From positions 620,001-684,000 of the forward strand of contig NZ_MVOL01000001.1 in NCBI RefSeq assembly GCF_002018875.1: a DNA stretch of 64,000 bases, in the 5' to 3' direction. The position numbers and the translations under genes were made by a program. How positions within the stretch are numbered: the stretch's first letter is position 1; the number at the start of each line of letters is the position of its first letter. The stretch comes from Pseudomonas sp. MF4836. Its GTDB lineage: Bacteria > Pseudomonadota > Gammaproteobacteria > Pseudomonadales > Pseudomonadaceae. Below the pieces are notes generated by a model that searched no databases, was not told the origin of the DNA, and was given only the letters and a program-made list of their open reading frames with translations. Shown in pieces: positions 34,073 through 43,998 of this stretch.

Positions 34073-34723
34073 TCAACGCCGGCGCGACAGTTCGGCCACG
34101 GCCCTGGCCAACCCGGCGACCGGGCTGCTCAGCGGTGGCGGCCCATTGCTCACCCGCTCGCTGGCACCGGCCATGGAGGCCTGGGCCAGGACCACCAGGC
34201 TGAAGCCTTCGGCATAAGCGGCACTCGCCGCGTCGGCAATGGCCTCCAGATAACCTTCGCCATCGCCGGCCTTGAACAGCGCCCAGGCGCCAGGCACCAG
34301 GCGCACCTCGACCCGGGCTCCACTGCCACTGGCCGCTGCGCTGAACAGCGCCAGGGTCGGCTGCAGGGTGGTTTCCACGGCGCACAGCGCCAGCACCCGG
34401 CCGCCATGCTCGACGGCCTGTGCGGCGAGTGCCGCGTCGACCCGCAACAGCGGCACCGCAGATGCCTGCGCCGCCCCCGGCACTGCCGGGCCCAGGGTGG
34501 AACAGGTGAGCATCACCGCATCGGCCTGCTGCGCCAGTTGCAGCAGCGCCATGCGTACCCCGTATTCGATATCGGCCGTCAGGCCGCCGGCCTGTTCCGC
34601 CAAGGCCAGCCACTGCGGCTGCACCTCATGCAACAGTGTGCCGTCGGCCAGCCCCAGCTGGCGTGCGGCGGTTTCAAACACGGCGATGTTGCTGTGGGCG
34701 CTGTGCAGGCAGGCAATTTTCAT
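34073..34723 (-). CDS. Asp/Glu/hydantoin racemase-family protein
   Basis: 216 residues. It has the racemase-fold nucleophile region VMLTCSTLGPAV (Cys of LTCST) and a C-terminal VVLAQASMAGA where the second catalytic cysteine would be Ala/Ser. This one-cysteine pattern is seen in decarboxylase/isomerase-like members. It is translationally coupled to the LysR gene upstream by an ATGA overlap, an uncommon pairing suggesting it acts on the LysR ligand or pathway intermediate. Confidence 0.8.
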   Translation of the reverse strand: MKIACLHSAHSNIAVFETAARQLGLADGTLLHEVQPQWLALAEQAGGLTADIEYGVRMALLQLAQQADAVMLTCSTLGPAVPGAAQASAVPLLRVDAALAAQAVEHGGRVLALCAVETTLQPTLALFSAAASGSGARVEVRLVPGAWALFKAGDGEGYLEAIADAASAAYAEGFSLVVLAQASMAGASERVSNGPPPLSSPVAGLARAVAELSRRR

Positions 34724-35628
34724 GGGCGCTCGGACACCCGTTCGGCGCCGCGCAGCAGCGGGCTATGGTGGGTGCAGAGTTCCATCAGGTAGTCCCAGAC
34801 AATCCGCAGCCGCACCGAGTGGTGCAGGTCGCGCCGGGTGCACATCCAGTAGTGGCGCTCGATGCTCAGCTCCGGCAGCACCGGGCGCAGCAAAGGGTCC
34901 TGGTCGCCCATGTAGCGCGGCAGCACCGCCAGGCCCAGGCCGCTTTGCGCCGCCTGCTGCTGGGCGATCACGCTGGTGCTGGTGAACACCACCCGCGGGT
35001 GGCGGCAGAAGTGAGTCAGCAGCGACAGTTCCTGGGTGAACAGCAGGTCGTCGACATAACCGATCCACTGCTGGGCATTGAGGCTCTCGCGCTGCTCGAT
35101 CGGCGGCATGCGCGCCAGGTAGTCGGGGCTGGCGTAGAGCGCGAGGGTGTAGGGCGTCAGCTCACGCACGATCAACTGATCGATGCTGGGTTTTTCCAGG
35201 AGGATGCTGATGTCCGCCTCGTGGTTGATGATGCTGACAAAACGCGGCACCGCCACCAGTTCCACCTCCAGCCCCGGGAAGCGTTCGAACAGCGGCCCCA
35301 GGCGCGCGGCCAGAAACATCACCCCCAAGCCTTCGGTGACCCCGATCCGCACTTTGCCCAGGGGCGAGACGGTCTGGGTCAGTTCTTCCTGGGCCAGCAA
35401 GGCCACGTTTTCCATGGCTTCGGCATGCTTGAGCAGGGCCTGGCCGGCGGGGGTCAGGGTGTAGCCCTGGGCCTGCTGCACGAACAGTTGACTGCCCATG
35501 GCCTTCTCGATGGCATCGATATGCCGGGCCACGGTGGCATGGGTGGTCTTGAGGCGGCGGGCCGCCAGCAGCAGGCGCCCGCTGCGGTGCAGCTCAAGGA
35601 AAAAGCGCAGGTCGTTCCAGTCGAACAT
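34720..35628 (-). CDS. LysR-family regulator, divergent from the GMC-dehydrogenase operon
   Basis: 302 residues. The N-terminal winged helix has DLRFFLELHRSGRLLLAARRLKTTHATVARHIDAIEKAMGSQLF. The effector domain begins GKVRIGVTEGLGVMFLAARLGPLFERFPGLEVEL and ends around YMGDQDPLLRPVLPEL. It lies 137 bases from the divergent GMC dehydrogenase gene. In Pseudomonas a LysR regulator diverges from hpdH-mmsA and activates it in response to 3-hydroxypropionate. The arrangement is the same here, so that role is inferred. Confidence 0.88.
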   Translation of the reverse strand: MFDWNDLRFFLELHRSGRLLLAARRLKTTHATVARHIDAIEKAMGSQLFVQQAQGYTLTPAGQALLKHAEAMENVALLAQEELTQTVSPLGKVRIGVTEGLGVMFLAARLGPLFERFPGLEVELVAVPRFVSIINHEADISILLEKPSIDQLIVRELTPYTLALYASPDYLARMPPIEQRESLNAQQWIGYVDDLLFTQELSLLTHFCRHPRVVFTSTSVIAQQQAAQSGLGLAVLPRYMGDQDPLLRPVLPELSIERHYWMCTRRDLHHSVRLRIVWDYLMELCTHHSPLLRGAERVSERP

Positions 35629-35765
35629 GGTGGGATTTCCATCGGCAGGGCGCGAGGGGCACTGTTTAAAAACGCACAGGGGGTGTTCTTAAATGGATAG
35701 TTTTTTTTGAAAAACAAACTTATAGCATGGGCCCCGGATAACAACAAAAGTCCCGCGAGGATCCC
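35629..35765. promoter_or_regulatory. LysR/GMC operon divergent promoter region
   Basis: 137 bases with an AT-rich core near 35688-35722 (TTTTTTTTGAAAAACAAAC), matching a T-N11-A type LysR operator region. I cannot pick one precise site. Confidence 0.5.
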
Positions 35766-37415
35766 ATGCAAGCTGCTGATGTGCTCTATGACTACGTGAT
35801 TGTCGGTGCCGGTCCAGCCGGTTGCCTGTTGGCCAATCGACTGTCGCAAAACCCCCAGCATCGGGTGCTGCTGCTCGAAGCGGGCGGGCAAGACAACTAT
35901 CCCTGGATCCACATCCCCGTGGGTTATCTGTACTGCATCGGCAACCCGCGCACCGACTGGTGCTTCAAGACCGAACCGGAACCGGGCCTCAACGGCCGCT
36001 CCCTGAGTTATCCCCGGGGCAAGGTGCTGGGCGGCTGTTCTTCGATCAACGGCATGATCTACATGCGTGGCCAGGCCCGGGACTACGACCTGTGGGCCGA
36101 GCAGGGCAATGCCGGCTGGGCCTGGAAAGACGTGCTGCCACTGTTCAAGCGCTCGGAGAGCCACTACGCCGGCGACAGCGCCGAACATGGCGCCGGCGGC
36201 GAGTGGCGGGTCGAGGAGCAACGCCTGTCCTGGGGCATTCTGGATGCCTTTCGCGAGGCGGCGGCGCAGACCGGCATCGAGTCCATCGCCGACTTCAATG
36301 GCGGCGACAACGAAGGCTGCAGTTACTTCCAGGTCAACCAGAAACGCGGTGTGCGCTGGAATGCCTCCAAGGCCTTTCTGCGGCCCGTGGCCCAGCGCAA
36401 GAACCTGACCGTGCTGACCGGCGTCGAAGCCTCGCGCATCGAGCTGGACAACGGCCGTGCCAGCGCCGTGCTGGCCCAGTACCAGGGCCGGGAACAGCGC
36501 TTTCGGGCGCGCCGGGAAATCATCCTGTGCTGTGGCGCCATCGGTTCGCCGACCTTGCTCCAGCGCTCGGGGATCGGCCCGCGACCGTTGCTGAAGAAGT
36601 TGGGAATCGGCGTGCGCCACGAGCTGCCCGGCGTCGGCAACAACCTGCAGGACCACCTGCAACTGCGGCTGATTTACCGCATCGGCAATGGCCGCACCCT
36701 GAACCAGATGGTCTCCAGCCTGTGGGGCAAGATGAACATGGGCCTGCAATATATGGTCAGCCGCAGCGGCCCGCTGGCCATGGCGCCGAGCCAGTTGGGC
36801 GCCTTCGCCCGCTCTGGCCCGGAGCAGACGAGCGCTAACCTCGAATACCACGTGCAGCCGCTGTCTCTTGAACGCTTTGGCGAGCCGCTGCATGAGTTCC
36901 CGGCCTTTACCGCCTCGGTCTGCGACCTGCGTCCGCAAAGCCGCGGCAGCGTGGCGATTCGCGATGCCCAGTTGGGCTCGGCACCACTGATCCGGCCCAA
37001 TTACCTGAGTCATGAAACCGACCTGCAAGTCGCCGCCGATGCCATTCGCCTGACCCGGCGCATTGTCGCTGCCCCGGCCTTGGCCAGCTTTGAGCCGGTG
37101 GAGTACCTGCCCGGCGCCAGCTTGCACAGCGAGGCTCAACTGCGCGAAGCGGCCAGCGCCATCGGCACCACGATTTTTCACCCGGTGGGTACCTGCAAGA
37201 TGGGCCAGGACCGGGAGGCGGTGGTCGATGAGCGCCTGCGGGTGCACGGCATTGCCGGCCTGCGGATTGCCGATGCGTCGATCATGCCGACGATCGTCTC
37301 CGGCAATACCTGTTCGCCGACCCTGATGATCGGCGAGAAGGCCGCTGAAATGATCCTGGCAGATGCCGCTGCGGCCCAGCGCGCAGCGTCCGCCGTCGAG
37401 CCGGCCCTGGCCTGA
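35766..37415 (+). CDS. hpdH: GMC-family FAD alcohol dehydrogenase, probable 3-hydroxypropionate dehydrogenase
   Basis: 549 residues with GAGGA upstream. The FAD-binding motif [19 protein letters not shown] and LLLEAGG open the protein. GMC signatures follow: [20 protein letters not shown] and [17 protein letters not shown]. The catalytic region [11 protein letters not shown] and the terminal [28 protein letters not shown] complete the fold. The family includes choline dehydrogenase, but synteny with a divergent LysR and a downstream mmsA matches the 3-hydroxypropionate operon (hpdH-mmsA) of pseudomonads. The product would be malonate semialdehyde. The assignment rests on context, hence moderate confidence in the symbol. 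Confidence 0.75.
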   Translation: MQAADVLYDYVIVGAGPAGCLLANRLSQNPQHRVLLLEAGGQDNYPWIHIPVGYLYCIGNPRTDWCFKTEPEPGLNGRSLSYPRGKVLGGCSSINGMIYMRGQARDYDLWAEQGNAGWAWKDVLPLFKRSESHYAGDSAEHGAGGEWRVEEQRLSWGILDAFREAAAQTGIESIADFNGGDNEGCSYFQVNQKRGVRWNASKAFLRPVAQRKNLTVLTGVEASRIELDNGRASAVLAQYQGREQRFRARREIILCCGAIGSPTLLQRSGIGPRPLLKKLGIGVRHELPGVGNNLQDHLQLRLIYRIGNGRTLNQMVSSLWGKMNMGLQYMVSRSGPLAMAPSQLGAFARSGPEQTSANLEYHVQPLSLERFGEPLHEFPAFTASVCDLRPQSRGSVAIRDAQLGSAPLIRPNYLSHETDLQVAADAIRLTRRIVAAPALASFEPVEYLPGASLHSEAQLREAASAIGTTIFHPVGTCKMGQDREAVVDERLRVHGIAGLRIADASIMPTIVSGNTCSPTLMIGEKAAEMILADAAAAQRAASAVEPALA

Positions 37416-37452
37416 TCGTCCCCCACAAGAATCTATAAAAAAGGAGCTGAGC

Positions 37453-38913
37453 GTGAACGCCCCAACTGAAATCCTGACCCTGAAAAACTACATCAACGGC
37501 CAATGGCAGGCCTCGCGGACCGAGCACTTCGACACCGTGCGCAACCCGGCCACCGGCGAAGTGCTGGCGCGGGTGCCGCTGTCCACCGCCGCCGAACTGG
37601 ATGACGCGGTGGCGGTGGCGGCCGAGGCGTTCGACAGCTGGCGCCAGGTGGCCGTGCCCCGGCGTTCGCGGGTGTTGTTCCGCTATCAGCAGTTGTTGAT
37701 GGAGCGCCAGGAAGAACTGGCAAGGCTGATCACCCAGGAAAACGGCAAGAGCTACGAAGAAGCCTACGGCGAAGTGCAGCGCGGCATCGAGTGCGTGGAG
37801 TTCGCGGCGGGGGCGCCGACCTTGATGATGGGCAGCCAGCTGCCGGATATCGCCACCGGTATCGAGTCGGGCATGTACCGTTACCCGCTGGGGGTGATCG
37901 CCGGCATCACGCCGTTCAATTTTCCGATGATGGTGCCGTGCTGGATGTTCCCGTTGGCCATCGCCTGCGGCAACAGTTTCGTGCTCAAGGCCTCCGAGCG
38001 TACGCCGCTGCTGGCCCAGCGCCTGGTGGAACTGTTCACTGAGGCCGGCCTGCCCAAGGGCGTGCTCAACCTGGTGCACGGTGCCCACGACGTGGTCAAC
38101 GGCATGCTGCGCCATCCCGAGGTCAAGGCCGTGTCCTTTGTCGGCTCGCAGCCGGTGGCCGAGTATGTCTACCGCGAGGCCGCCAGCCACGGCAAGCGGG
38201 TCCAGGCCCTGGCCGGGGCCAAGAACCATTCGATCGTGCTGGCCGATGCCGACCTCGACATCACGGTGAAGAACATCATCGCCGCGGCCTTCGGTTCGGC
38301 CGGTGAGCGCTGCATGGCCTGTGCGGTGGTCGTGGTGGTCGAGGAGATTGCCGATGCCCTGGTGGCGCGCCTGAAACAGGAAGCCGACGGCCTGAGCATC
38401 GGCAACGGCATGGACAAAGGGGTGTTCCTCGGGCCGGTGATTCGTGACGAACACCGCCAGCGCACCTTGGGCTATATCGAAAGCGGCGAGCGCGAAGGCG
38501 CCACCTTGCTTCGCGACGGCCGCCAGGACGCGGCCTGTGCCGGCCCCGGCTATTTTGTCGGGCCGACGCTGTTCGACCACGTGACGCCGCAGATGAAAAT
38601 CTGGCAGGAGGAAATCTTCGCCCCGGTGCTGTCGATTGTTCGGGTCAAGGACCTTGCCGAAGCCATCCGCCTGACCAACCGCTCGGAGTTCGCCAACGGC
38701 GCCTGCCTGTACACCGACAGCGCCAAGGCCGTGCGCCAGTTCCGCGATGACATCGACGCCGGGATGCTCGGGGTCAATGTCGGGGTGCCGGCACCGATGG
38801 CCTTCTTCCCGTTCTCTGGCTACAAGAAATCCTTCTACGGCGACCTGCACGCCAATGGCCGCGACGGCGTGGAGTTCTTCACCCGCAAGAAAATGCTCAC
38901 CGCTCGCTACTGA
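37453..38913 (+). CDS. mmsA: (Methyl)malonate-semialdehyde dehydrogenase, CoA-acylating
   Basis: 486 residues from GTG 37453 with AAGGAG upstream. ALDH fold: [19 protein letters not shown] and [10 protein letters not shown] with catalytic Cys287. The dehydrogenase lacks the usual general-base Glu (region reads [12 protein letters not shown]), the mark of CoA-acylating MmsA rather than hydrolytic ALDHs. It oxidises malonate or methylmalonate semialdehyde to acetyl-CoA or propionyl-CoA plus CO2. It follows the GMC gene by 37 bases, completing the 3-hydroxypropionate route. Confidence 0.9.
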   Translation: MNAPTEILTLKNYINGQWQASRTEHFDTVRNPATGEVLARVPLSTAAELDDAVAVAAEAFDSWRQVAVPRRSRVLFRYQQLLMERQEELARLITQENGKSYEEAYGEVQRGIECVEFAAGAPTLMMGSQLPDIATGIESGMYRYPLGVIAGITPFNFPMMVPCWMFPLAIACGNSFVLKASERTPLLAQRLVELFTEAGLPKGVLNLVHGAHDVVNGMLRHPEVKAVSFVGSQPVAEYVYREAASHGKRVQALAGAKNHSIVLADADLDITVKNIIAAAFGSAGERCMACAVVVVVEEIADALVARLKQEADGLSIGNGMDKGVFLGPVIRDEHRQRTLGYIESGEREGATLLRDGRQDAACAGPGYFVGPTLFDHVTPQMKIWQEEIFAPVLSIVRVKDLAEAIRLTNRSEFANGACLYTDSAKAVRQFRDDIDAGMLGVNVGVPAPMAFFPFSGYKKSFYGDLHANGRDGVEFFTRKKMLTARY

Positions 38914-39051
38914 GCCGCCGCAAGGCAATAGCGCAATACCCATAACAAGAAAAAGGCCGTGCTCAGCGCGGCCGCAACACCTTTTCTAACTGTCGAGCAC
39001 CGTCAATTTTTCTGGCTGAGCCAGCCGCTTCGGACATTTAGGGAGATACCC

Positions 39052-39102
39052 ATGACTTGGTTCATTTCGCGCATAAAACAACAAGGAAACGCAGATGAGT
39101 AA
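39052..39102 (+). CDS. 16-residue leader peptide coupled to the NCS1 permease
   Basis: A frame MTWFISRIKQQGNADE* with an excellent ribosome site (AGGGAG at 39040-39045, six bases before ATG). Its TAA lies 5 bases beyond the start of the permease ATG at 39095, so ribosomes ending here could re-initiate. The permease has only the weaker AAGGA within the leader frame. It is too short to be an enzyme; a translational-coupling or regulatory leader is the natural reading. Confidence 0.5.
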   Translation: MTWFISRIKQQGNADE

Positions 39103-40576
39103 GTTCAAAGAGTGGTTTCAGGGGCCTCAGGACATCACTGAGGCCGAGGCAGTGGAAGACTACGCCGTCGGCCGGGTGCCGAGCCGCTATCGCTGGCCGA
39201 TCCCGGCGATCATCCTGGTGTTGCTGGGCAACTCCACGGCCATGTTCTGGTTCAGCCTGGGGGCTGACATGAGTTACAAGGTGGGCTGGCCGACGCTGTT
39301 GCTGCCCATCGGCTACATGGTGGTGCTGGCGACCATCATCGGCGCCTGCATCATGAAACTGGCGAGCAAGGAAGGGCTATCGCTCAACCTGCTGACCCGG
39401 GGGCTGGGTTTCGGTTACCTGGGCTCGGCGTTCACCTCGTTGATCTACGCGGTGAACTTCATCTTCTACTTCCTGTTCGAGGGCACCATCGTTTCCCATG
39501 CGATCGCGCACTATGCCGGGGTCGAGGTGGATTCGTTCAAGGGCGTGCTGATTTTTGCCAGCATCGGCCTGGTGACCATCTGGTTCGTGTGGAAGGGCAT
39601 GTCGTCGATGCAGTTCCTGCAGACCTGGGGCGTGCCGATCTTCATCCTGCTGTTCGGCTTCTGCCTCTATCAACTGACCCACAACTACGACGCGGTCGGC
39701 CCCAGCGGCTGGTTCGCCCGGGGCGAGGTCGACGGCACCGCGCTGTGGGTGGTGATGAACATGGCCAACGGGCAGATTGTGTTCCAGGGCCTGCTGGCCA
39801 CCGACTACGGGCGCTTCGCCAAACCCGGGATCAGCCACAAGGGCACCGCCACCATCATGCTCGGGATGCTGATCCCGATTGTCGCGGTGATGCTCTGTGG
39901 CGCATTCCTGGCCTACACCCTGATGCCCCATATCCAGAGCGGCGATCCCTTTGCCCTGGCCCTGGATCCGGGCTTCGTGTTTCCGTTCGTGATTGCCCTG
40001 GTGGGGGTGATCTTCACCATCATCACCCAGATCCGGATCAACGTGATGAACCTCTATTCGGGGTCGATCGCGCTGTCCAACACCATGGACATGGCCTTCA
40101 ACTACCGCCCGGGCCGGCAGTGGTGGATGGTGCTGGTGTGGGGACTGGGGGTGGTGTTCTACATCTTCAATATCCTGCAATACACCGGGACCTTCCTTGC
40201 GATCACCGGGATCCTGACCAACACCTGGGTGTTCATCATCCTCGCCGACTATTTCGTCTGCCGAAAAATGCTCAACCTGGCGCCCAGTGACTTTGTCGAA
40301 TTCCGCCGCGAATACCTGCGTTCCTGGAACCCCTGCGGCGTGATTTCGCTGCTGGTCGCGGTGGCCATCGGCGCGGCGGGCATCCTCGGCGCCTATCCGC
40401 TGTATTACGCCTCGTTCATCGCCATGCTGGTGGGCCCGCTGCTTCACGTGGCCTTCACCGTGGCGACCCGTGGCCGTTACTATTTCAAGACCTTCCCCCA
40501 GGACATGCCCACCACCTGGCGCCCGGAGCAGGACTACCAGGGGCCGCGCCCGGACGGGCTGGCGGCGCAAGCCTGA
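39095..40576 (+). CDS. NCS1-family permease
   Basis: 493 residues with about 12 membrane segments. The NCS1 pattern is visible: AIILVLLGNSTAMFWFSLGADM at TM1, IMKLASKEGLSLNLLTRGLGFGYLG, QFLQTWGVPIFI, a long TM6-8 region (VIALVGVIFTIITQIRINVMNLYSGSIALSN), and TWVFIILADYFVCRKML. The family carries nucleobases, hydantoins, allantoin, thiamine precursors and related rings. Next to an amidase-type hydrolase and 3-hydroxypropionate enzymes, it may import an amide or ureido precursor of the same pathway (inference). Confidence 0.87.
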   Translation: MSKFKEWFQGPQDITEAEAVEDYAVGRVPSRYRWPIPAIILVLLGNSTAMFWFSLGADMSYKVGWPTLLLPIGYMVVLATIIGACIMKLASKEGLSLNLLTRGLGFGYLGSAFTSLIYAVNFIFYFLFEGTIVSHAIAHYAGVEVDSFKGVLIFASIGLVTIWFVWKGMSSMQFLQTWGVPIFILLFGFCLYQLTHNYDAVGPSGWFARGEVDGTALWVVMNMANGQIVFQGLLATDYGRFAKPGISHKGTATIMLGMLIPIVAVMLCGAFLAYTLMPHIQSGDPFALALDPGFVFPFVIALVGVIFTIITQIRINVMNLYSGSIALSNTMDMAFNYRPGRQWWMVLVWGLGVVFYIFNILQYTGTFLAITGILTNTWVFIILADYFVCRKMLNLAPSDFVEFRREYLRSWNPCGVISLLVAVAIGAAGILGAYPLYYASFIAMLVGPLLHVAFTVATRGRYYFKTFPQDMPTTWRPEQDYQGPRPDGLAAQA

Positions 40577-40594
40577 ATCACGGAGAAACGACCC

Positions 40595-42325
40595 ATGAGC
40601 ACAGCATCGATCAACGTCGCGGCGGTTCAGTTCGAGCCGACCCTGTTCGACAAGCAAGGCAATATCGAGCGCCTGTACGCGCTGGTGGAAGAGGCGGCCG
40701 AGGCCGGGGCACAGCTGATAGTCGCCCCGGAAATGGCCACCACCGGCTACTGCTGGCAAAGCCGCGAAGAGGTCGCGCCCTATGTGGAGCCAATCCCCGG
40801 GCCGACCAGCGCGCGCTTCGCCGAATTGGCCAGGCGCCATGGCTGCCACATCGTCGTCGGCATGCCGGAGGTCGACCCGGTCGACGACCTGTACTACAAC
40901 TCGGCCTTTCTGGTCGGCCCCGAAGGGCTGGTGGGGGTGCACCGCAAGACGCACCCCTATATCTCCGAACCCAAGTGGGCGGTGTGCGGCGACCTTGAGC
41001 ACCAGGTGTTCGAGACCCCCATCGGCAGGATCGCGCTGCTGATCTGCATGGACATCCACTTCCTGGAAACCGCGCGGGTCACGGCGCTGGCCGGCGCCGA
41101 TGTGATCTGCCACCTGAGCAACTGGCTGGCCGAGCGCACCCCGGCGCCGTACTGGATCAACCGCGCTTATGAAAACGGCTGCTACCTGATCGAGGGCAAC
41201 CGCTGGGGCCTGGAGCGCGGGGTGCAGTTCAGTGGCGGCAGTTGCATCATCGAGCCCGACGGCTCGGTACAGGCCGCACGCGACACCGGCGACGGCGTGG
41301 TGCTGGGCCAGATCGACCTGGCGCGGGTGCGCGCCGAGCGTCAGGCACGCCAGGGCCTGCGGCGCCCGGCGCTGTACAAGGAACTGCTGAACAATTCCTA
41401 CACCTGGAACCCGCTGGACTTTTTCCGCCTGTACGGCCTTGAGCCGCTGCCGGCCGGTGGCGTGGCCCAGGTCGGCGTCGGCCAGTTCAACCCCGGCCCG
41501 GACAAAGCCGAGAACCTGGGGTGCATCCGCGAACTGGCCCATGAGGGGCAACGTGCCGGAGCGCGCCTGCTGGTGCTGCCGGAACTGTCGCTGAGCGGGC
41601 CCTTTGCTGGCGCGCAGATGGCCGAACCCCTGGACGGACCGAGTGTGGCCGGGTTGATTGAGCTGGCGGGCAGCCTCGACCTGTACCTGGTCGCCGGCCT
41701 GGTGGAAGCGCACCAGGGGCAGCTCTACAACACGGCAGTGCTGGTAGGGCCCGAGGGCCTGCTGTGCAGCTATCGCAAGATCCACCTCAGCGCGCAGGAT
41801 CGGCGCTGGGCCGAGGCAGGCGGGCGGTGGTGCACCTACGATCTGCCCTTCGCCCGGGTCGGCCTGTTGCTGGGCGACGATGCCCTGGTGCCGGAAGCCG
41901 GCAGGATCCTGGCGCTCAAGGGCTGCGACCTGATTGCCTGCCCGGCGGCGCTGAGCGGGCCGGTGCCGGGAGCCCATGCCGGCAGCCAGATACCGCAGCA
42001 GGCACCGATCCCCATGGGGGCCGACGCGTATCACTGGCACCTGGGGCGGGTACGCGGCGGCGAGAACAATCTGTATTTCGCCGTTGCCAACAGCCAGGAC
42101 GCGGCCAGCGGCAGCTTCGGCGCCAGCGGCGTATTCGGCCCGGACACTTTCGCCTTTCCCCGGCGTGAAGCGCTGTTGGAGACGAGCCGAGGGGTGGCGG
42201 TGGCGAGTATCGATACCGGCAACCTGGCCAGCGGCTATGCCACCAACGTGGTGCGGCGCAAGGACCTGGTGCTGATGCGCAAGCCTCACCAGTACCGGTC
42301 GTTGATCAAACCCTCGGCGCTCTGA
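40595..42325 (+). CDS. Tandem carbon-nitrogen hydrolase (nitrilase fold), second domain inactive
   Basis: 576 residues with GGAG upstream. Two nitrilase domains are fused. Domain 1 (about 5-260) has the full triad: Glu46 (APEMATTGY), Lys118 (HRKTHPY) and Cys151 (LLICMDIHF). Domain 2 (about 290-560) keeps Glu330 (LPELSLSG) and Lys395 (YRKIHLS), but the cysteine position is Gly427 (LLLGDDALVPEAG). The fold is otherwise preserved, so it probably dimerises with domain 1 or binds a ligand. Family reactions include amidase, ureidopropionase and carbamoylputrescine hydrolase. The operon suggests an amide or ureido acid feeding the semialdehyde route. Confidence 0.88.
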   Translation: MSTASINVAAVQFEPTLFDKQGNIERLYALVEEAAEAGAQLIVAPEMATTGYCWQSREEVAPYVEPIPGPTSARFAELARRHGCHIVVGMPEVDPVDDLYYNSAFLVGPEGLVGVHRKTHPYISEPKWAVCGDLEHQVFETPIGRIALLICMDIHFLETARVTALAGADVICHLSNWLAERTPAPYWINRAYENGCYLIEGNRWGLERGVQFSGGSCIIEPDGSVQAARDTGDGVVLGQIDLARVRAERQARQGLRRPALYKELLNNSYTWNPLDFFRLYGLEPLPAGGVAQVGVGQFNPGPDKAENLGCIRELAHEGQRAGARLLVLPELSLSGPFAGAQMAEPLDGPSVAGLIELAGSLDLYLVAGLVEAHQGQLYNTAVLVGPEGLLCSYRKIHLSAQDRRWAEAGGRWCTYDLPFARVGLLLGDDALVPEAGRILALKGCDLIACPAALSGPVPGAHAGSQIPQQAPIPMGADAYHWHLGRVRGGENNLYFAVANSQDAASGSFGASGVFGPDTFAFPRREALLETSRGVAVASIDTGNLASGYATNVVRRKDLVLMRKPHQYRSLIKPSAL

Positions 42326-42457
42326 AAGGCCGCGCCGGCACCTGGCGTCGGGCGCAATGCCCACGCCAGGTTCGGTTATTCAGGGAGGGCCGCAGGGCTG
42401 CGGCCTTTGCCCGGCCGGCAGCAGCGTGGGCGCCGCTGCCGGATCTTGCCCGGCAAC

Positions 42458-43882
42458 CTAGTGCTTGAACATCACGTGGCGGATGGTGGTGTAGTCCTCC
42501 AGGCCATACATCGACATGTCCTTGCCATAACCCGAGAGCTTGGCGCCGCCGTGGGGCATTTCGCTGACCAGCATAAAGTGCGTGTTGACCCAGGTGCAGC
42601 CGTATTGCAGGCGTGCGGCCAGGCGGTGGGCGCGGCCGACATCGGCGGTCCACACCGAGGAGGCCAGGCCGTAGTCGGAGTCGTTGGCCCAGGCCAGGGC
42701 TTGGGCTTCGTCGTCGAACTCGGTCACGGAAACCACCGGGCCGAAGATTTCATGGCGCACCACTTCGTCGTCCTGGCGGGCTCCGGCGAGCACCGTCGGC
42801 TCAAAGAAGAAACCCGGGCCGTCAACGCGCTGGCCACCGGTCACCACCTCGATATGGGACAGCTCGCGGGCACGTTGCACAAAGCCCTCGACCCGCTCCA
42901 GGTGCTGGCGGGTGATCAAGGGCCCAAGCTCGGTGTTCGGGTCGTCCTGCAGGCCGTACTGGAGGCTGGCCACGGCGGCGCCGAGCTTTTGCACGAACTG
43001 CTGATAGATGCCTTTTTGCACGTAGATGCGGCAGGCGGCGGTGCAGTCCTGGCCGGCATTGTAGAAACCGAAGTTGCGCACGCCTTCGACGGCGGCGTCG
43101 ATGTCGGCATCGTCGAACACGATCACCGGCGCCTTGCCCCCCAGTTCCATGTGCATGCGCTTCACGCTGTCGGCGGTGCCGGCGATGATCCGACTGCCGG
43201 TGGCCACCGAGCCGGTCAACGACACCATGCGCACCTTGGGATGGCTGGTCAGGGGCGCGCCGACACTCGGGCCACGGCCGAAGACCACGTTGACCACGCC
43301 GGCCGGGAAGATCCCGGCCATCAATTCGGCCAGCTTCAGCGCGGTCAATGGCGTCTGCTCGGACGGCTTGAGGACCACGGTATTACCGGCCGCCAGGGCC
43401 GGGCCGAGTTTCCAGGCGACCATCATCAGCGGGTAGTTCCAGGGCGCGATGGAGGCCACCACGCCCACCGGGTCGCGGCGGATCATCGAGGTATGGCCCG
43501 CCAGGTACTCGCCGGCGGCACTGCCTTGCAGGCAGCGGCTGGCGCCGGCGAAGAAGCGGAACACGTCAGCGACCCCCGGCAGCTCATCGTTCAGCGCGGC
43601 GGCGTAGGGCTTGCCGCAGTTGTCGGATTCCAGGCGCGCCAGGTCCTGGGCGTGGGCGTCGATGGCGTCGGCCAGTTTCAGCAGCAGCAGCGAACGGTCC
43701 TTGGGCGTGGTCTGGGACCAGGCGTCGAAGGCGGCGTCGGCGGCGCAGACCGCGGCGTCGACCTGGGCCAGGCTGGCCTCGGGGATTTCCACCAGGGTGG
43801 TGCCCAGGGACGGGTTGAGCACCGACAGTTTTTCGCCTTCACCGGCGATGAGTTGGCCATTGATCAGCAGGCAGGTTTGCAT
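42458..43882 (-). CDS. NAD-dependent aldehyde dehydrogenase, gamma-aminobutyraldehyde type
   Basis: 474 residues from ATG 43882 with AGGAGA upstream. It has Glu246 in HMELGGKAP and catalytic Cys280 in [11 protein letters not shown]. The cofactor motif region is LTGSVATG. It has the same length as E. coli PatD and shares [10 protein letters not shown] and [12 protein letters not shown] with it and with the paralogue at 54535. That makes an aminoaldehyde the likely substrate. It is last in a leftward operon: Fe-alcohol dehydrogenase, permease, then this. Together they could oxidise an imported (amino) alcohol to acid. Confidence 0.85.
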   Translation of the reverse strand: MQTCLLINGQLIAGEGEKLSVLNPSLGTTLVEIPEASLAQVDAAVCAADAAFDAWSQTTPKDRSLLLLKLADAIDAHAQDLARLESDNCGKPYAAALNDELPGVADVFRFFAGASRCLQGSAAGEYLAGHTSMIRRDPVGVVASIAPWNYPLMMVAWKLGPALAAGNTVVLKPSEQTPLTALKLAELMAGIFPAGVVNVVFGRGPSVGAPLTSHPKVRMVSLTGSVATGSRIIAGTADSVKRMHMELGGKAPVIVFDDADIDAAVEGVRNFGFYNAGQDCTAACRIYVQKGIYQQFVQKLGAAVASLQYGLQDDPNTELGPLITRQHLERVEGFVQRARELSHIEVVTGGQRVDGPGFFFEPTVLAGARQDDEVVRHEIFGPVVSVTEFDDEAQALAWANDSDYGLASSVWTADVGRAHRLAARLQYGCTWVNTHFMLVSEMPHGGAKLSGYGKDMSMYGLEDYTTIRHVMFKH

Positions 43883-43998
43883 GGATTCTCCTGTGGGGCG
43901 GGGGAGGCCGCCGCCTTGAAAAAGTCGCAACTGCCCCGGCAGGCGCATGGAGCATGCGCATGAAGGGGCCGTTACAGGGGGGGCTTGGAAGAAGGGGG

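Noticed and set aside
39377..42364. Very long minus-strand frame opposite the NCS1 permease and nitrilase genes
   Set aside because: High-GC codon bias leaves the antisense frame open. Both plus-strand genes have full family signatures and good start sites.
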